This document shows positions 30,947-44,700 of a stretch of DNA of 64,000 bases, piece after piece. Under the pieces are notes generated by a model, which saw only the letters and a program-made list of their open reading frames with translations, had not been told where the DNA came from and ran no database searches. The stretch's first letter is position 1, and every line of letters begins with the position of its first letter. Made by a program: the position numbers and the translations under genes. The stretch is from Pseudorasbora parva (taxonomy: Eukaryota > Chordata > Actinopteri > Cypriniformes > Gobionidae). Where the stretch lies: assembly GCF_024679245.1 (NCBI RefSeq), contig NC_090179.1:1563473-1627472 (forward strand). The letters run 5' to 3'.

Positions 30947-32509
30947 CACCAGAAGTAAAAAGCTAAAGCTAGGCTATAAAGGAACGACACCACGGTCACA
31001 TGACTTCAGCGTCACCATCCCTGAGCTTCCCACAACTCTTTCAGTTTTTATCTCAGATATTTCCCCAGAGCGTTTGAGTGAGAATAGTTTATAAGAGCTC
31101 AATTATGAGCAGAATGAGGCTGTGATAGCCACTGAGTTTAGCTTTTGGGCTGAAGACGGTTCATCTCCTCGCCTGCCTCTGGCGTCCATTAGACACTTGT
31201 TAGCAAACGCCTTTCTCAAGACACGTAGCAGCTCCAGAAGATCATGAGTGGGGTAATACTGATGTGTTTATGCTGTAGAATAAAGCCTGAAAGTGTCTTG
31301 AGCTTGTGTTCGCCACAGACCTTATTTCAGCCGCTTCACCAAAAGCCCTTCAGAAAACCCTTTGACTTCAGGACGATGGAGGTCTAGTGAGAAGCATCAG
31401 ATTCGGCACAGAGTTCTCTGAGCTAAAGCACAGATCAAACAGCACTGACGGGGAAACCAGGACAAACATTGGGAATGGACTAGTTATAAAAGGCTTTAAG
31501 TCCTCAAATCAGCAACATTCCCCATGGATTTAATGCAGGAACACTGACTGTAACCATGGGATTGGGGCAGAAATAGCACTACACATCTTTTCCCAGCTTC
31601 AAAACTCTAATATTATCATATTTAATGTCATTTTTAATGTGACGACCAAAACATTATCTGCTCCTCCTTCAAAGATTGTCCCCATTTATAAAAGTAAAAG
31701 TGTGCAGATGTAGGAAAAGCCCTTCATGAGTTTGGTTTGGCCTGAATTCAGCTGGTCCAGAATCTCCGGCTCTCGCCTCTCAGAGCTCCATTGGATGTCG
31801 TGTTTCAGTCCCAGGACATTTCTCCAGATTCTCCAACATATAGCAATGCTGCTCAACTTCAGGAATTAAAGGATCTCCACGAGCTCGTCTCAGACAAAAG
31901 CCACATTATGACAGTAAAAGAAGACTTTCATTCAGAACCAACGCCAGAGTTTGGATGCGTTCACACCCGCTCTCAAAAGCAGAGGAACACATTTCTGCTA
32001 AGCTGGCTCCAGAATGGCAGGATCTCTATGGAGCTGAGCGTAGGACGGGCCCTTTAAACTATCAGGAGGAACAGGAAGAAACAGGAGAAGATTTACCAGT
32101 TACACACATCTCAACTTAAAGTGTGTTATCCTACCGCTCAACAACTGGAGGAGCTTCAGCATCGGCAGTCGCTGGAAATACTCAAGGAAGAGATGATGAT
32201 GAAGAACTCTGGGTGAGACGAACTAGAAGTAGTCCCCTAAAGATGATATGATGTCCACAGGAGGGCGATGTTGTCCTCGAGAGCTGGCGAGTGTAAAAGC
32301 CAGACCATTGTAGAAGCAGCAACAGAGTAATTGGGGATTAAAGATATTAAAGCTGGAATTATTCATCAGATGCTGAACAAGTATGGATAAAAGGACAGGC
32401 TATATAGAGAGATGGTGTTTTCATAAAGCTGAATGGGGAAAATGTGGAGAATCCAGTAAAGAGTGACTGAAACAACACTGTGCCTGGGACTTTATAATAA
32501 TCCTGAAGG
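30947..32509. other. Intergenic, no gene identified
   Basis: It contains only short open frames (longest 88 codons at 31,791-32,057) with no recognisable domain. It may include more of the decayed hAT element. Confidence 0.35.
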
Positions 32510-32770
32510 AGTGATTCACACAAACTGTTCAACTGAACAACTGATTCACTAAATGATTCACTGAAGCGCTTGAGACTCTCTGAGAACCCCTGCTGGTCAA
32601 ACAGTGGAAATGCAGTGAAAACTGAGCCCAAACATGCAGAAAAAACACCTTTTACAAACCAATTACAAATTTCAACCTCGAATCTATTAAAGGCCATTAA
32701 CAAATCATCTGACACCATTAAATATGAAGTGTCTGTATAATATGATATTTTATTAAATTGTAGGGCTTTA
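32510..32770. repeat. Dispersed repeat, second copy of 21,260-21,530
   Basis: It matches that copy through CTGCTGGTCA, CCAAACATGCA and the GTCTGTATAATATG region. A third, partial relative with GTTGACCAGCAGGGG and runs of GAATCA-type motifs lies near 33,095-33,190. Confidence 0.55.
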
Positions 32771-33770
32771 TACGCAGAGCTTCAGGTCAACGAGAGACTA
32801 TTAACTTCCATTTAATTACACAAATATGGCATTAAAGCTATTATTAAATTGATATCTACACATTTATAAAGCTTTAAAAACATGTAGACACTGGTTCATG
32901 GGTTCACAGAGGAAAAGTGAAAGTGAATCGCTTCCCATCCCTGCCTAAAACACACAAAAACAAGCTCTACAAATGAATAAAAGAACAGAAATTATACACA
33001 CACCTCACATTTAATGGAGGATTATATTTAATGTAATAAAGTTGTGTTATAAAGAGTCTCATCACATGTTTGGTCTGAGTTCTCATTGCAGTGTCACAGT
33101 GTTGACCAGCAGGGGTCACCAGCGAGTCTCGAGCGCTTCAGAAGAGTGAATCATTTAGTGAGTGAATCGGTTCAGTTGATTCGGAGTCTGATATCTCCAT
33201 CACTAGTTCTCGGCTCGTATTTAGTTCAGTTTGTTGTTGTCCTGCGATAAAGAAATGATATTGTGTTAGTGTTATTGATTTCTTTCTGTGAACAAACACA
33301 AGAATCCTAACATGGAGGAAAAGAACAGAAAGCTTTAATACATTCATTCATTTAGCAGATGAGACTTAAAATCACTAAACATTCAGATGTTAATACCAAA
33401 GACCAGAACATGAACGACAGAATAGAGATTCCTCTTGGAGAAATTAAATTAAATATACATAAACATTCATAAATAGAAACAAAAGACATCATAGATTGTA
33501 ATACACATGTTTTCTTAAATAAAATTGTGAGGGAAATGTAAAGAAATCTGGAGTGTTTGTTAATTACAAAAACATTAATTTATAAAGTGAAGCAAATGAT
33601 AACTAAACTGAAGTGCAATGAATAAATAATGAATGCCATCTCCAGTACAGGAACACATTTAAACGAGCGACTGAACACTAAGAGCAGAAGAAGAGAGATG
33701 GGCGGGGTTTATGTGTTGTTGACACCTGAGGCCTGCTGCGCATGCGCGTTCTGAAGACACACCTGAAAGT

Positions 33771-33938
33771 AATGCCGCCTTCACGTGCTATTGGAAATTT
33801 GAGTATTTGATAATTCCCACTTCTGAAGTCGTGATTACGAGCTCATCCCATTCAAGTTTGGAAATGGGAGAGCGTTCATGTCCAATTTTTACCTTTAGGA
33901 TATTAAGATAATTCCGAGAGCACGTGAATGCAGCATCC
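33771..33938. mobile_element. Small MITE-like element
   Basis: The left edge GCCGCCTTCACGTGCT is mirrored by AGCACGTGAATGCAGC at the right edge, and the inner parts also pair (GGAAATT/AATTCC). At about 170 bases it fits a miniature inverted-repeat element. I did not find a clear target duplication. Confidence 0.55.
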
Positions 33939-34154
33939 AGACTCGATTCTGCCGAGATATAAAGTCTCATTTCCAGGAGTTAAAAACGGGCATAAATATC
34001 ACATTACGGTAAGTTCATTCATCAGCTTCTGATATCATGTCATATTATTGTCCAGTGTTTTCTGTGTGTGATCATATTAAACTCAATCTTTACAGTTTAA
34101 TGGTCATTTTAGGGAGTTGTGCCGTAAAGTGAGTTTCATGAAGTTAAAGTGGCT

Positions 34155-34709
34155 CTGCGTGTGCATGCGAGGGTTGATTTCACGCTTGACGTAACTTGAA
34201 GGGTCAAGCGTGACGTGCGCGCGCCGAAAAACTCTGGTCATGTGGATGTCTGATGCTGTCGTTTTTTTATGCTCACAACAGTATACAAACAATAACATAT
34301 AACATAATAATATATATAATATAATAATAGCAATTAGAAACAAACAAGAATAAAATACAAGATATGTTCGTTCTCGCGTGTGTTTCAGATGAAACGTGCA
34401 CGAGAACGTCATGAAAGCTTGAAGCGTCTCATGCACGCGCTGGTAACAGGCAAGCTTTCATGACGTTCTCATGCACGTTTCATCTGAAACACACGTGAGA
34501 ACGGACATTTCTTGTATTTTATTCTTGTTTGTTTCTAATTGCTATCATCATATATTATGTTATTGTTTGTATACTGTTGAACTTGTGAGCATTAAAAAAA
34601 AAAAACCGACATCATCAGACATCCACATGACCAGTTTTATAGCGCGCACGTCACGCTTGACCCTTCAAGTTACGTCAAGCGTAAAATCAACCCTCGCATG
34701 CACACGCAG
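34155..34709. repeat. Long imperfect palindrome, arms about 260 bp
   Basis: The left arm 34155-34421 recurs inverted at 34451-34709, with a 29-base spacer. Matching pairs include CTGCGTGTGCATGCGAGGG with its complement and AAGCTTTCATGACGTTCTC near the centre. The arms differ mainly in small indels and AT-rich drift. It is probably a fold-back transposon; the frames inside (110 and 80 codons) are mirror images and not genes. Confidence 0.9.
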
Positions 34710-35208
34710 ATAACTGCTGGTCGGATGCGATTTATTGTTATTTTTCTTACAAACACTTAACTTCAGAAGACATTGATTCATCCATTGGCATCGTATGGAT
34801 TACTCTAGTTATTGCTGTATTTGCTGTTTGATGCCTAACTCTTAGAAACCCAAATGAGTTTTAATTAGCAGAGATTATTTATTTATCTGTGTTCATCTGA
34901 GGAAATAAAGTCGTATACATCTCGGATTACATGAGGGTAAAAGACGAGTAAACGGTGAGGATATTTCTGCGCGCACTGTATTTTCAGTGTAACAGTTACA
35001 GAATACTAGCTAGACATGTGGGATCCTTCTTAAGATTCATCTGTGGCAAGGAAGAAAAAGAAGAGGAACAAGAGGAGGATGAAGCCAAGCAAGATAAATG
35101 AATGTGCTCTAAATCAGTTTTTTTTTTTTTTTTTTTTTTTTCATTTTTTAAATAAAGGTTTCTGAGGGATTTCAGATTTAGTATGTGTTTTTATTGTACT
35201 TACCCTGT

Positions 35209-35907
35209 AATTACATGAAACAAGAGGAGAACAAGAGCCACTTTAATTTACAGCCCGCACATCCATACTTACCCCATAACTACACGAAACAAGAGGAGAA
35301 CAAGAGCCACTTTAATTTACAGCCCGCACATCCATACTTACCCCATAACTACACGAAACAAGAGGAGAACAAGAGCCACTTTAATTTACAGCCCGCACAT
35401 CCATACTTACCCCATAACTACACGAAACAAGAGGAGAACAAGAGCCACTTTAATTTACAGCCAGCACATCCATACTTACCCCATAACTACACGAAACAAG
35501 AGGAGAACAAGAGCCACTTTAATTTACAGCCCGCACATCCATACTTACCCCGTAACTACACGAAACAAGAGGAGAACAAACACCACTTTAATTTACAGCC
35601 CGCACATCCATACTTACCCCGTAACTACACGAAACAAGAGGAGAACAAACACCACTTTAATTTACAGCCAGCACATCCATACTTACCCCATAACTACACG
35701 AAACAAGAGGAGAACAAGAGCCACTTTAATTTACAGCCAGCACATCCATACTTACCCCATAACTACACGAAACAAGAGGAGAACAAGAGCCACTTTAATT
35801 TACAGCCAGCACATCCATACTTACCCCATAACTACACGAAACAAGAGGAGAACAAGAGCCACTTTAATTTACAGCCCGCACATCCATACTTACCCCGTAA
35901 TTACACG
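35209..35907. repeat. 69-bp minisatellite, about 10 copies
   Basis: The unit contains CAAGAGGAGAACAAGAGCCA and CCCGCACATCCATACTTACC. Because 69 is a multiple of three and the unit lacks stops, an uninterrupted frame (a 23-residue period around NYTKQEENKSHFNLQPAHPY) runs through it. There is no host gene context, so I treat it as non-coding. Confidence 0.95.
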
Positions 35908-36466
35908 GATAATTACCCCTTAATTAAAAAATACTTACAGTATAATTACCCCTTAATTAAAAAATACTTACAGTATAATTACCCCTTAATTAAAAAATAC
36001 TTACAGTATAATTACCCCTTAATTAAAAAATACTTACAGTATAATTACCCCTTAATTAAAAAATACTTACAGTATAATTACCCCTTAATTAAAAAATACT
36101 TACAGTATAATTACCCCTTAATTAAAAAATACTTACAGTATAATTACCCCTTAATTAAAAAATACTTACAGTATAATTACCCATTAATTAAAAAATACTT
36201 ACAGTATAATTACCCCTTAATTAAAGAATACAGTGTAATTACCCCTTAATTAAAAAATACTTACAGTATAATTACCCCTTAATTAAAAAATACTTACAGT
36301 ATAATTACCCCTTAATTAAAAAATACTTACAGTATAATTACCCATTAATTAAAAAATACTTACAGTATAATTACCCCTTAATTAAAGAATACAGTGTAAT
36401 TACCCCTTAATTAAAAAAATACTTACAGTATAATTACCCCTTAATTAAAAAATACTTACAGTATAA
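35908..36466. repeat. 33-bp AT-rich minisatellite, about 17 copies
   Basis: Units of TTACCCCTTAATTAAAAAAT plus TACTTACAGTATAA follow the 69-bp array directly and share its TACTTACCCC core. A few units are shortened. The frame from the 69-bp array continues into this one (11-residue period YNYPLIKKYLQ) and ends after a shortened unit at 36,249. Confidence 0.95.
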
Positions 36467-36629
36467 ATAATTTATAAATTTTCCTGATAGTTACCCCATA
36501 ATTCCCCCAATATTACATATTGTTCCCATATACTTACTTTATAGTTACACTATAATTACAGAAAGTTATGCTGTAAATTCACTTTAATTATACAGTACTT
36601 TCCGGGCCGTAATCTAAAGCGTTACCAAA

Positions 36630-37493
36630 ATATGCATTTAATTTGTGTGTGTGTGTGTGTGTATGAAAGAGAGAATGGTTAGTGTTGTTTATTGGTGTTG
36701 GTAGCAGGTTTTTGAGGCCTTCAGCCCAGAGGGTGGTGGCACCTTATCATGAGCGTGGTCGCGCTGAAGTGAACTTTGCTTTACAACAGAGATTATTTTA
36801 CTCTCTCAAATAATCTTACACAAGCTGCCTATGATTATTGTTTGCTATATCAGTATGGTTGTATTTTTTTCCTCTCTTTATGACAGCGGCGGGGCCGTCT
36901 CTAGCTCTTTGGTTGCTCTAGGCGAGATTTGCATTTTCAATTCCACATTGAATTTTGCTACATTCATTGCGGGATATATAATCAAAATGCAGTCGCAAGA
37001 ATCTTAAATGGGAGTTTAAAAGCAATTTACAAAAATAACATTTAAATGATCATTTTGCTACAATTATTGCTGAACATGTTAAACACATCTAATTATTTCT
37101 GTAATACATTTTAATTTTGCAATATACAATTTATGTTTAAATTATATGTTAAAACTAATGTAGGAAATCGCAAATGTAAATTATATTATTCAATTTGAAT
37201 AATCCTTTTGCTCCAAATGTTGCACACATGGTATGGAAAATTTACATTTAAATACTGAAATTGTATTGCAAATTTTATATCACTACACTTCAGCTTCCAT
37301 AAATAGGGGTGAGCACGGATATATTCGATCTGTAATTAATATTCGAAAAATAAAAATAATGAAATTTTACTATATTGTTTCGCTGGCCGTAAATGCAGTG
37401 AATCCATTATAAATCCCTTTAAATCTCGCTGTTATAAACTAAATCCACTGGGTGGTGCTGTGGAGCGGGTTAATAACTCGACTGTATTTGATC
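36630..37493 (+). mobile_element. Unclassified interspersed repeat, copy A
   Basis: About 860 bases recur inverted at 50,821-51,745. They start next to a GT microsatellite and end in CGACTGTATTTGATC. Shared stretches include GGTGGTGGCACCTTATCATG and CCACTGGGTGGTGCTGTGGA. No terminal repeat or transposase is seen, and the superfamily is unknown. Confidence 0.8.
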
Positions 37494-37511
37494 ACCAGAG
37501 CTGAACAGCCC

Positions 37512-38034
37512 TAGCCTGACAAGCCAGAGCCACATCCAGATGTTTGGTCTGGAAACTCCCCATTGACGGCTCAATCTGAGGGGCGGATAAACGGCTGTCT
37601 GTCAAACTCCCTCTGCACGCGATAGGATAGCGCTACTCCAACCAGAGCAACGAAGGTGAAGCAGAGCTCGCTGACAGATTAAACATTCGCCGTATCCGGT
37701 CGGCTAAACTCCGAACACATCTTCCCTTTTTAAGAATGACTTCAGTGCCGCTCTTTGTTCTTTTCTCAGAGAAAAGCTTAACTCCAAGTCTTCCAGAGTC
37801 GCGGTCAAAGCTGATTCGACAGACCGCCGTTCTCCAGTTTCTGTGTTTACTAGAAGCACGCAAACGCAACTCGGCCGTCGTCATTATGGCCCCGCCCACC
37901 GACTCTATACACGATGTGATTGGTCCGTTCAGATTGTGAGGAATACAGCTCAGAAGGGTTTTGAGAGTTGCTAGACGACACTTGCGGGCAGATTAAATTT
38001 GCTGCCTCTAGGGTGCGTCTAGATTTCTAGGCTA
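37512..38034. mobile_element. TAGCCT-ended element, second subfamily, copy 2
   Basis: It starts TAGCCTGACAAGCCAGAG and ends CTAGATTTCTAGGCTA. The flanking 9-mers GAACAGCCC and GAACAGCTC differ at one position. It is inverted relative to the copy at 14,895-15,409. Frames of 88 and 67 codons inside are chance. Confidence 0.85.
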
Positions 38035-38153
38035 GAACAGCTCTATACGCTCACTACGCAAGCTGCGTAGGGCCCCGCAATTTACTCAAGGCCCCGCCTC
38101 CCCCTCGGGTCAAATCGCGTCAATCAATGTTGTAAACACTGATGATATAATTA

Positions 38154-38766
38154 GGCCCTGTCCACACGAAGCCAGCGCTTTCCCAATCCGATCTTTTTTT
38201 CCCCTCGTTTCAAGAAATATCTGCGTCCACACGAGATTACAAAAACGGACTAAAAACGACGTAGTTTGCATGCCAGGCCAGTGTGTGGCGCTGTAATTCT
38301 GCCACAGAAATACACTAAAGACGGAGAAGAAGAGTTATGGCTAGCAGTGGTATAGCAGTGGTCGGAGGTGAGGCGAAATCTCACAATAAATACATTTGCT
38401 ACTTAACAGATGTGTTTTATTAACGCCTACACCTACCACGACCCTAAACACACCCTTACAGTACTGCAGATACGGTCATTAAATGAGGCGATATTGATGT
38501 GCGCATGCCCAGTGCCCGTAGTTGTATCCCTTACCTCTTCACCGTGCTGGACGTAGTGTGATGACATCACCGTTTCAGAAAATATACGGATTGGCTGTAC
38601 ACACGAAAACGGAAGATGATCGTTTTCAGATTTATCCGCTTTGGGACCCGGTTTCGAAAAATATCGGATGCATGCTTCTAGAACCCCGGATCCGTGTGGA
38701 CGAAACACTGATACGGTACAACATTTATACGTATACAGCTAAACGCGTCTCCATGTGGACGGGGCC
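38154..38766. mobile_element. Harbinger-like MITE with TTA duplication
   Basis: The left end GGCCCTGTCCACACGAAG and right end CTCCATGTGGACGGGGCC are inverted repeats flanked by TTA on both sides (38151-38153, 38767-38769). A three-base TWA duplication is characteristic of PIF/Harbinger elements. It is non-coding. Confidence 0.8.
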
Positions 38767-39261
38767 TTAAGCGGTATTATCCTTCTGGCCATGAAAAGAG
38801 GGAAAAAACACCACGAGAGTGAATTGCAGGAACAGCAATCAGGTAAACTTGTTCTCTCCTCTCCAAGTTTGATGTCAGCAAATAACAGTAAAGTTAAGTT
38901 GATGTGCATCTCTTCTGTTGTCTTGCTAAGCTGGACAGGCAGGCTAAGCATCTGTTGGTCTGTCTAGCTAGCTAATACCAGCCGCTTTCAGGACTGTGTT
39001 CTGTGTCTTTGTGTCTCAGAAATAAAATGAAGCGCTTTTTTTTGTTTTTTTTGATAAACGGCAACGGTGTTTGTTTAATGCAGCTCGGAAAAGATCCGCG
39101 TCACGCATGAACATGCGTTCATATGCGCGTGCACGAAATGAAAATGTATTTTCCAGCAGAAATATCTGTGTGGAAACCAGACCAACAGAACAATATATGG
39201 GCGTGATGGTCCTCCTCATCATCATAAGTGCACATAGGCTACATAACAAGACAATGATTAA

Positions 39262-39801
39262 AGCCGGGTGCACACTGTGCGATTTTGGCCGTCTGGGACA
39301 AATTTAGCAAATCCTAAAAGATTCATCTGATCCTAGGCTAAAATCTGACGTCTTTGGTCGTTAGTTTGACATGTTCACCGGCAGCCGATTAATGAGCGCT
39401 GCGATCAAATTTTACCTCAGACGAAATTCTGGCAGTGTCAGAAGATTTGGCACACAATCCTGCAGTGTGACTTCTCCTACGACGACAGTCAAATATCTCC
39501 GTTTTTCAAGACAAACTATGACCAAAACGAGAGCTAGAGATTTCTTTTTAGCCAGCATTTCAGTCCCGCGTGTAATGCAGCTCACTGTCACCGAACGCGT
39601 CATTCATTGATGATATAAAACTCCGGGTGAGTTTTCTTGCGCGCGTCCGTTTTTAGCGCGCCTTCACTATCGTGCAGTCTGACATTAATGCCAACTGAGA
39701 TTTTACAGTGTGACATGGCTTACATGGGGGATCATGTTCGTACAGTCTGACAAGGGACATTCGCAAAGGATTTTGAAAAATCGCACAGCGTGCAGGACCC
39801 A
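39262..39801. mobile_element. Harbinger-like MITE, copy A
   Basis: The termini AGCCGGGTGCACACTGTGCG and CGCACAGCGTGCAGGACCCA are inverted and flanked by TAA (39259-39261, 39802-39804). An inverted copy lies at 53,393-53,928. The interior is non-coding. Confidence 0.8.
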
Positions 39802-40147
39802 TAAGTCAATGTTTAGTTACAACTCTAAACTACTGCACAAATTATGCAAGATGGAAAGCAATGTATTGACAATTTGACAGCGATTGACTATTGATTTATA
39901 GGCTATATTGAATATAAAATGTTGATATTAATTAGCTGGACATACTGGTCAATATGGATGCACATCCTTCAGTAAATAATAACAACCATAAATTAAATAT
40001 TGCTTTAACATGCATAATATAACAGTAGCATGTTATGGAAAGCCATTTAGCTTTTATTTATTCACAATTTATGCATTTTTAATGTCAAATGTTCACTATT
40101 TACAATATGAGTTCGTTATTAGGTATGGACTTTTTACTAGTAACAAT

Positions 40148-40284
40148 GGCCCTCATTTATCAAAAGTGCGTACACCAAATTTCCAGCGTACACCCAAACC
40201 CACGGTGACTTTGAGATTTATCAATATGGACGTTGGCGTACGGTGCGCTCAAATCCTACGCCAGCTCAGGAGGTGGTGTATGCA

Positions 40285-40330
<46 letters not shown>

Positions 40331-41541
40331 CCAATCCTACGCCAGCTCAGGAGGTGGTGTACGCACACACACAAACACACACACACACGCTCAAATCCTA
40401 CGCCAGCTCAGGAGGTGGTGTACGCACGTTTGAGTTAGAGCAAAAATGCGCAGAAAAACAATTCCTAACACCACAAAACGCACTGACAAGATATGCTATA
40501 TGACCCACTGTTAAAAACCACAACAACAACATTCAGTGTTTATTTTTGTGTAACATGAACGTCAATGTTTAATTTGTGTGACTTTACCAAAGCGTTTGAT
40601 TTGTAGGCATATGTATTCCTCCAGTCGCGAGCCTGTGCGCTTTATCTGACGTTTCAGGCCCGCCTGGCCCGGCAGCTGCGCACGGACTGGGACTAAAATA
40701 ATTCAGACTGACAAAATAATAAAAATGACCTTCTTCTTTTAAATAATAATAAAATCAATAAAAACGACAATCTTCTTCTTAATAACAAGTGTCATTAAGA
40801 ATAATAATAATAATAAGAAGAAGAAGAATCTTACAAATTGTCATGTAGTTATTAATGTGAATGAATGGTACATCACATCATCATCACTGTCGTACACCCC
40901 AATACATGTGTCGTGATACGAAATTAAATGCTAATTGTTTCAAAACGTGCTGTAAAATAATGCAGTGTGATGGTAATTATCATCCAAACAGCTATTTAAA
41001 CTGCTGGAGTGCGCTTCTCAACCTCCACACTATTAACAGTACTCGTAATTTGGGTCCATATTTTGTTTTTGTGGGTGCCTTTATTCCCACTCTTTATACT
41101 CTTAAATAAAACAATTTCGGGTTTTTTTTCCCACTTCCCTGGTGATGGTCTCAATGGGCTCGTCTCAATCATCTCACTAGTTCAGTAGTCAGGGCACTGA
41201 TCAGGGAGTCAGCCCATTGACTTATGTCCTAATCAGTGCCCTGACTAGTGGACTAGTGAGATGATTGATCTCCACGTCGGAGAAGTTTCGCTTCTTTGCC
41301 GTCTTCCGTGTGTCCATGGCGTAAAATGAGGGCGTGGGAGAGGCGGAGACTTGAATATATAGGGGCGTGTTATTGTAATGACAATCGTTTTCAGCCGCCG
41401 CATTTATCAAGGGCAAGTATTGCGTACACCTGGATTGCAGAGGTGTGCACAGTTTCATAAATCAGGCGGTGAGAGGAGTGTAAGCATAATCTTACCTCAA
41501 CATATACACCCGTTTCTACCCAAGATTGATAAATGAGGGCC
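40148..41541. mobile_element. Terminal-inverted-repeat element with internal CA-rich tandem units
   Basis: The left terminus GGCCCTCATTTATCAA is exactly mirrored by TTGATAAATGAGGGCC at the right end, with AAT on both flanks. Near 40,247-40,432 a TCCTACGCCAGCTCAGGAGG unit occurs three times, separated by CA runs. Near 41,140-41,270 is a smaller inverted repeat around GGGCACTGATCAGGG. There is no transposase. Confidence 0.8.
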
Positions 41542-41782
41542 AATGTCTTTTTGATATCAGGGATTACATGTTCCCTTGTACAAAAGTTAATTATTGATAT
41601 CAACAATGATGTCATCACTCACAGATTATTAATATCTGAATCACTAGTTTGTTAAACATTACAAGAGCCAAGCCATAGTATAAATAGTATTTTATTAGAA
41701 AATGTATAAAAGGAAATCTGCGGGAGCCAGTTTGAATGGGTCTGATGCTGCCTATAAAATGTATCTATAATTTGCAAGTGTA

Positions 41783-44700
41783 ATGCTTAAGTTTGCACGT
41801 AGAGGAGTTGCTGGATCATCTGCCAGTACTAGCACAGACCCAGATGATCCACATCCAGCCTCAGCCAGTACTAGCACAGACCCAGATGATCCACATCCAG
41901 CCTCAGCCAGTTCTAGCACAGACCCAGATGATCCACATCCAGCCTCAGCCAGTTCTAGCACAGACCCAGATGATCCACAACCAGTCTCAGCCAGTACTAG
42001 CACAGACCCAGATGATCCACATCCAGCCTCAGCCAGCACTAGCACAGACCCAGATGATCCACATCCAGCCTCAGCCAGTACTAGCACAGACCCAGATGAT
42101 CCACAACCAGTCTCAGCCAGTACTAGCACAGACCCAGATGATCCACATCCAGCCTCAGCCAGCACTAGCACAGACCCAGATGATCCACATCCAGCCTCAG
42201 CCAGCGCTAGCACAGAGCCAGATGATCCACATCCAGCCTCAGCCAGTACTAGCACAGACCCAGATGATCCACATCCAGCCTCAGCCAGTACTAGCACAGA
42301 CCCAGATGATCCACATCCAGCCTCAGCCAGCACTAGCACAGACCCAGATGATCCACATCCAGCCTCAGCCAGTACTAGCACAGACCCAGATGATCCACAT
42401 CCAGCCTCAGCCAGTACTAGCACAGACCCAGATGATCCACATCCAGCCTCAGCCAGTACTAGCACAGACCCAGATGATCCACATCCAGCCTCAGCCAGCA
42501 CTAGCACAGACCCAGATGATCCACATCCAGCATTAGCCAGTACTAGTACAGACCCAGATGATCCACATCCAGCCTCAGCCAGTACTAGCACAGACCCAGA
42601 TGATCCACATCCAGCCTCAGCCAGCACTAGCACAGACCCAGATGATCCACATCCAGCCTCAGCCAGTACTAGCACAGACCCAGATGATCCACATCCAGTC
42701 TCAGCCAGTACTAGCACAGACCCAGATGATCCACATCCAGCCTCAGCCAGTACTAGCACAGACCCAGATGATCCACATCCAGCCTCAGCCAGTACTAGCA
42801 CAGACCCAGATGATCCACATCCAGCATTAGCCAGTACTAGCACAGACCCAGATGATCCACATCCAGCCTCAGCCAGCGCTAGCACAGACCCAGATGATCC
42901 ACATCCAGCCTCAGCCAGCACTAGCACAGACCCAGATGATCCACATCCAGCTTCAGCCAGTTCTAGCACAGACCCAGATGATCCACATCCAGCCTCAGCC
43001 AGTATTAGCACAGACCCAGATGATCCACATCCAGCCTCAGCCAGTTCTAGCACAGACCCAGATGATCCACATCCAGCATTAGCCAGTACTAGCACAGACC
43101 CAGATGATCCACATCCAGCCTCAGCCAGCGCTAGCACAGACCCAGATGATCCACATCCAGCCTCAGCCAGCACTAGCACAGACCCAGATGATCCACATCC
43201 AGCTTCAGCCAGTTCTAGCACAGACCCAGATGATCCACATCCAGCCTCAGCCAGTATTAGCACAGACCCAGATGATCCACATCCAGCCTCAGCCAGTACT
43301 AGCACAGACCCAGATGATCCACATCCAGCTTCAGCCAGTACTAGCACAGACCCAGATGATCCACATCCAGCCTCAGCCAGTACTAGCACAGACCCAGATG
43401 ATCAACATCCAGCCTCAGCCAGTACTAGCACAGACCCAGATGATCCACATCCAGCATTAGCCAGTACTAGCACAGACCCAGATGATCCACATCCAGCCTC
43501 GGCCAGTACTAGCACAGACCCAGATGATCAACATCCAGCCTCAGCCAGTTCTAGCACAGACCCAGATGATCCACACCCAGCCTCAGCCAGTACTAGCACA
43601 GACCCAGATGATCCATATCCAGCCTCAGCCAGTACTAGCACAGACCCAGATGATCCACATCCAGCCTCAGCCAGTACTAGCACAGACCCAGATGATCCAC
43701 ATCCAGCCTCAGCCAGTTCTAGCATAGACCCAGATGATCCACATCCAGCCTCAGCCAGTACAAGCACAGACCCAGATGATCCACATCCAGCCTCAGCCAG
43801 TTCTAGCACAGACCCAGATGATCCACAACCAGTCTCAGCCAGTACTAGCACAGACCCAGATGATCCACATCCAGCCTCAGCCAGCACTAGCACAGACCCA
43901 GATGATCCACATCCAGCCTCAGCCAGTACTAGCACAGACCCAGATTATCCACATCCAGCCTCAGCCAGCACTAGCACAGACCCAGATGATCCACATCCAG
44001 CCTCAGCCAGTACTAGCACAGACCCAGATGATCCACATCCAGCCTCAGCCAGTACTAGCACAGACCCAGATGATCCACATCCAGCCTCAGCCAGTACTAG
44101 CACAGACCCAGATTATCCACATCCAGCCTCAGCCAGCACTAGCACAGACCCAGATGATCCACATCCAGCCTAAGCCAGTACTAGCACAGACCCAGATGAT
44201 CCACATCCAGCCTCAGCCAGTACTAGCACAGACCCAGATGATCCACATCCAGCTTCAGCCAGTACTAGCACAGACCCAGATGATCCACATCCAGCCTCAG
44301 CCAGTACTAGCACAGACCCAGATGATCCACATCCAGCCTCAGCCAGTACTAGTACAGACCCAGATGATCCACATCCAGCCTCAGCCAGTACTAGCACAGA
44401 CCCAGATGATCCACATCCAGCCTCAGCCAGCACTAGCACAGACCCAGATGATCCACATCCAGCCTCAGCCAGTACTAGCACAGACCCAGATGATCCACAT
44501 CCAGCCTCAGCCAGTACTAGCACAGACCCAGATGATCCACATCCAGCCTCAGCCAGTACTAGCACAGACCCAGATGATCCACATCCAGCCTCAGCCAGTA
44601 CTAGCACAGACCCAGATGATCCACATCCAGCTTCAGCCAGTTCTAGCACAGACCCAGATGATCCACATCCAGCCTCAGCCAGTATTAGCACAGACCCAGA

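Noticed and set aside
34104..34713. Mirror ORFs of 110 and 80 codons
   Set aside because: They are the two arms of a palindrome read on opposite strands.
37633..37939. Overlapping 88- and 67-codon frames on opposite strands
   Set aside because: They lie inside a TAGCCT-ended non-autonomous element whose other copy (14,895-15,409) does not preserve the frames.
40010..40503. ORFs with TH/THT runs near 40.2-40.4 kb
   Set aside because: They come from CA microsatellites within a terminal-inverted-repeat element.
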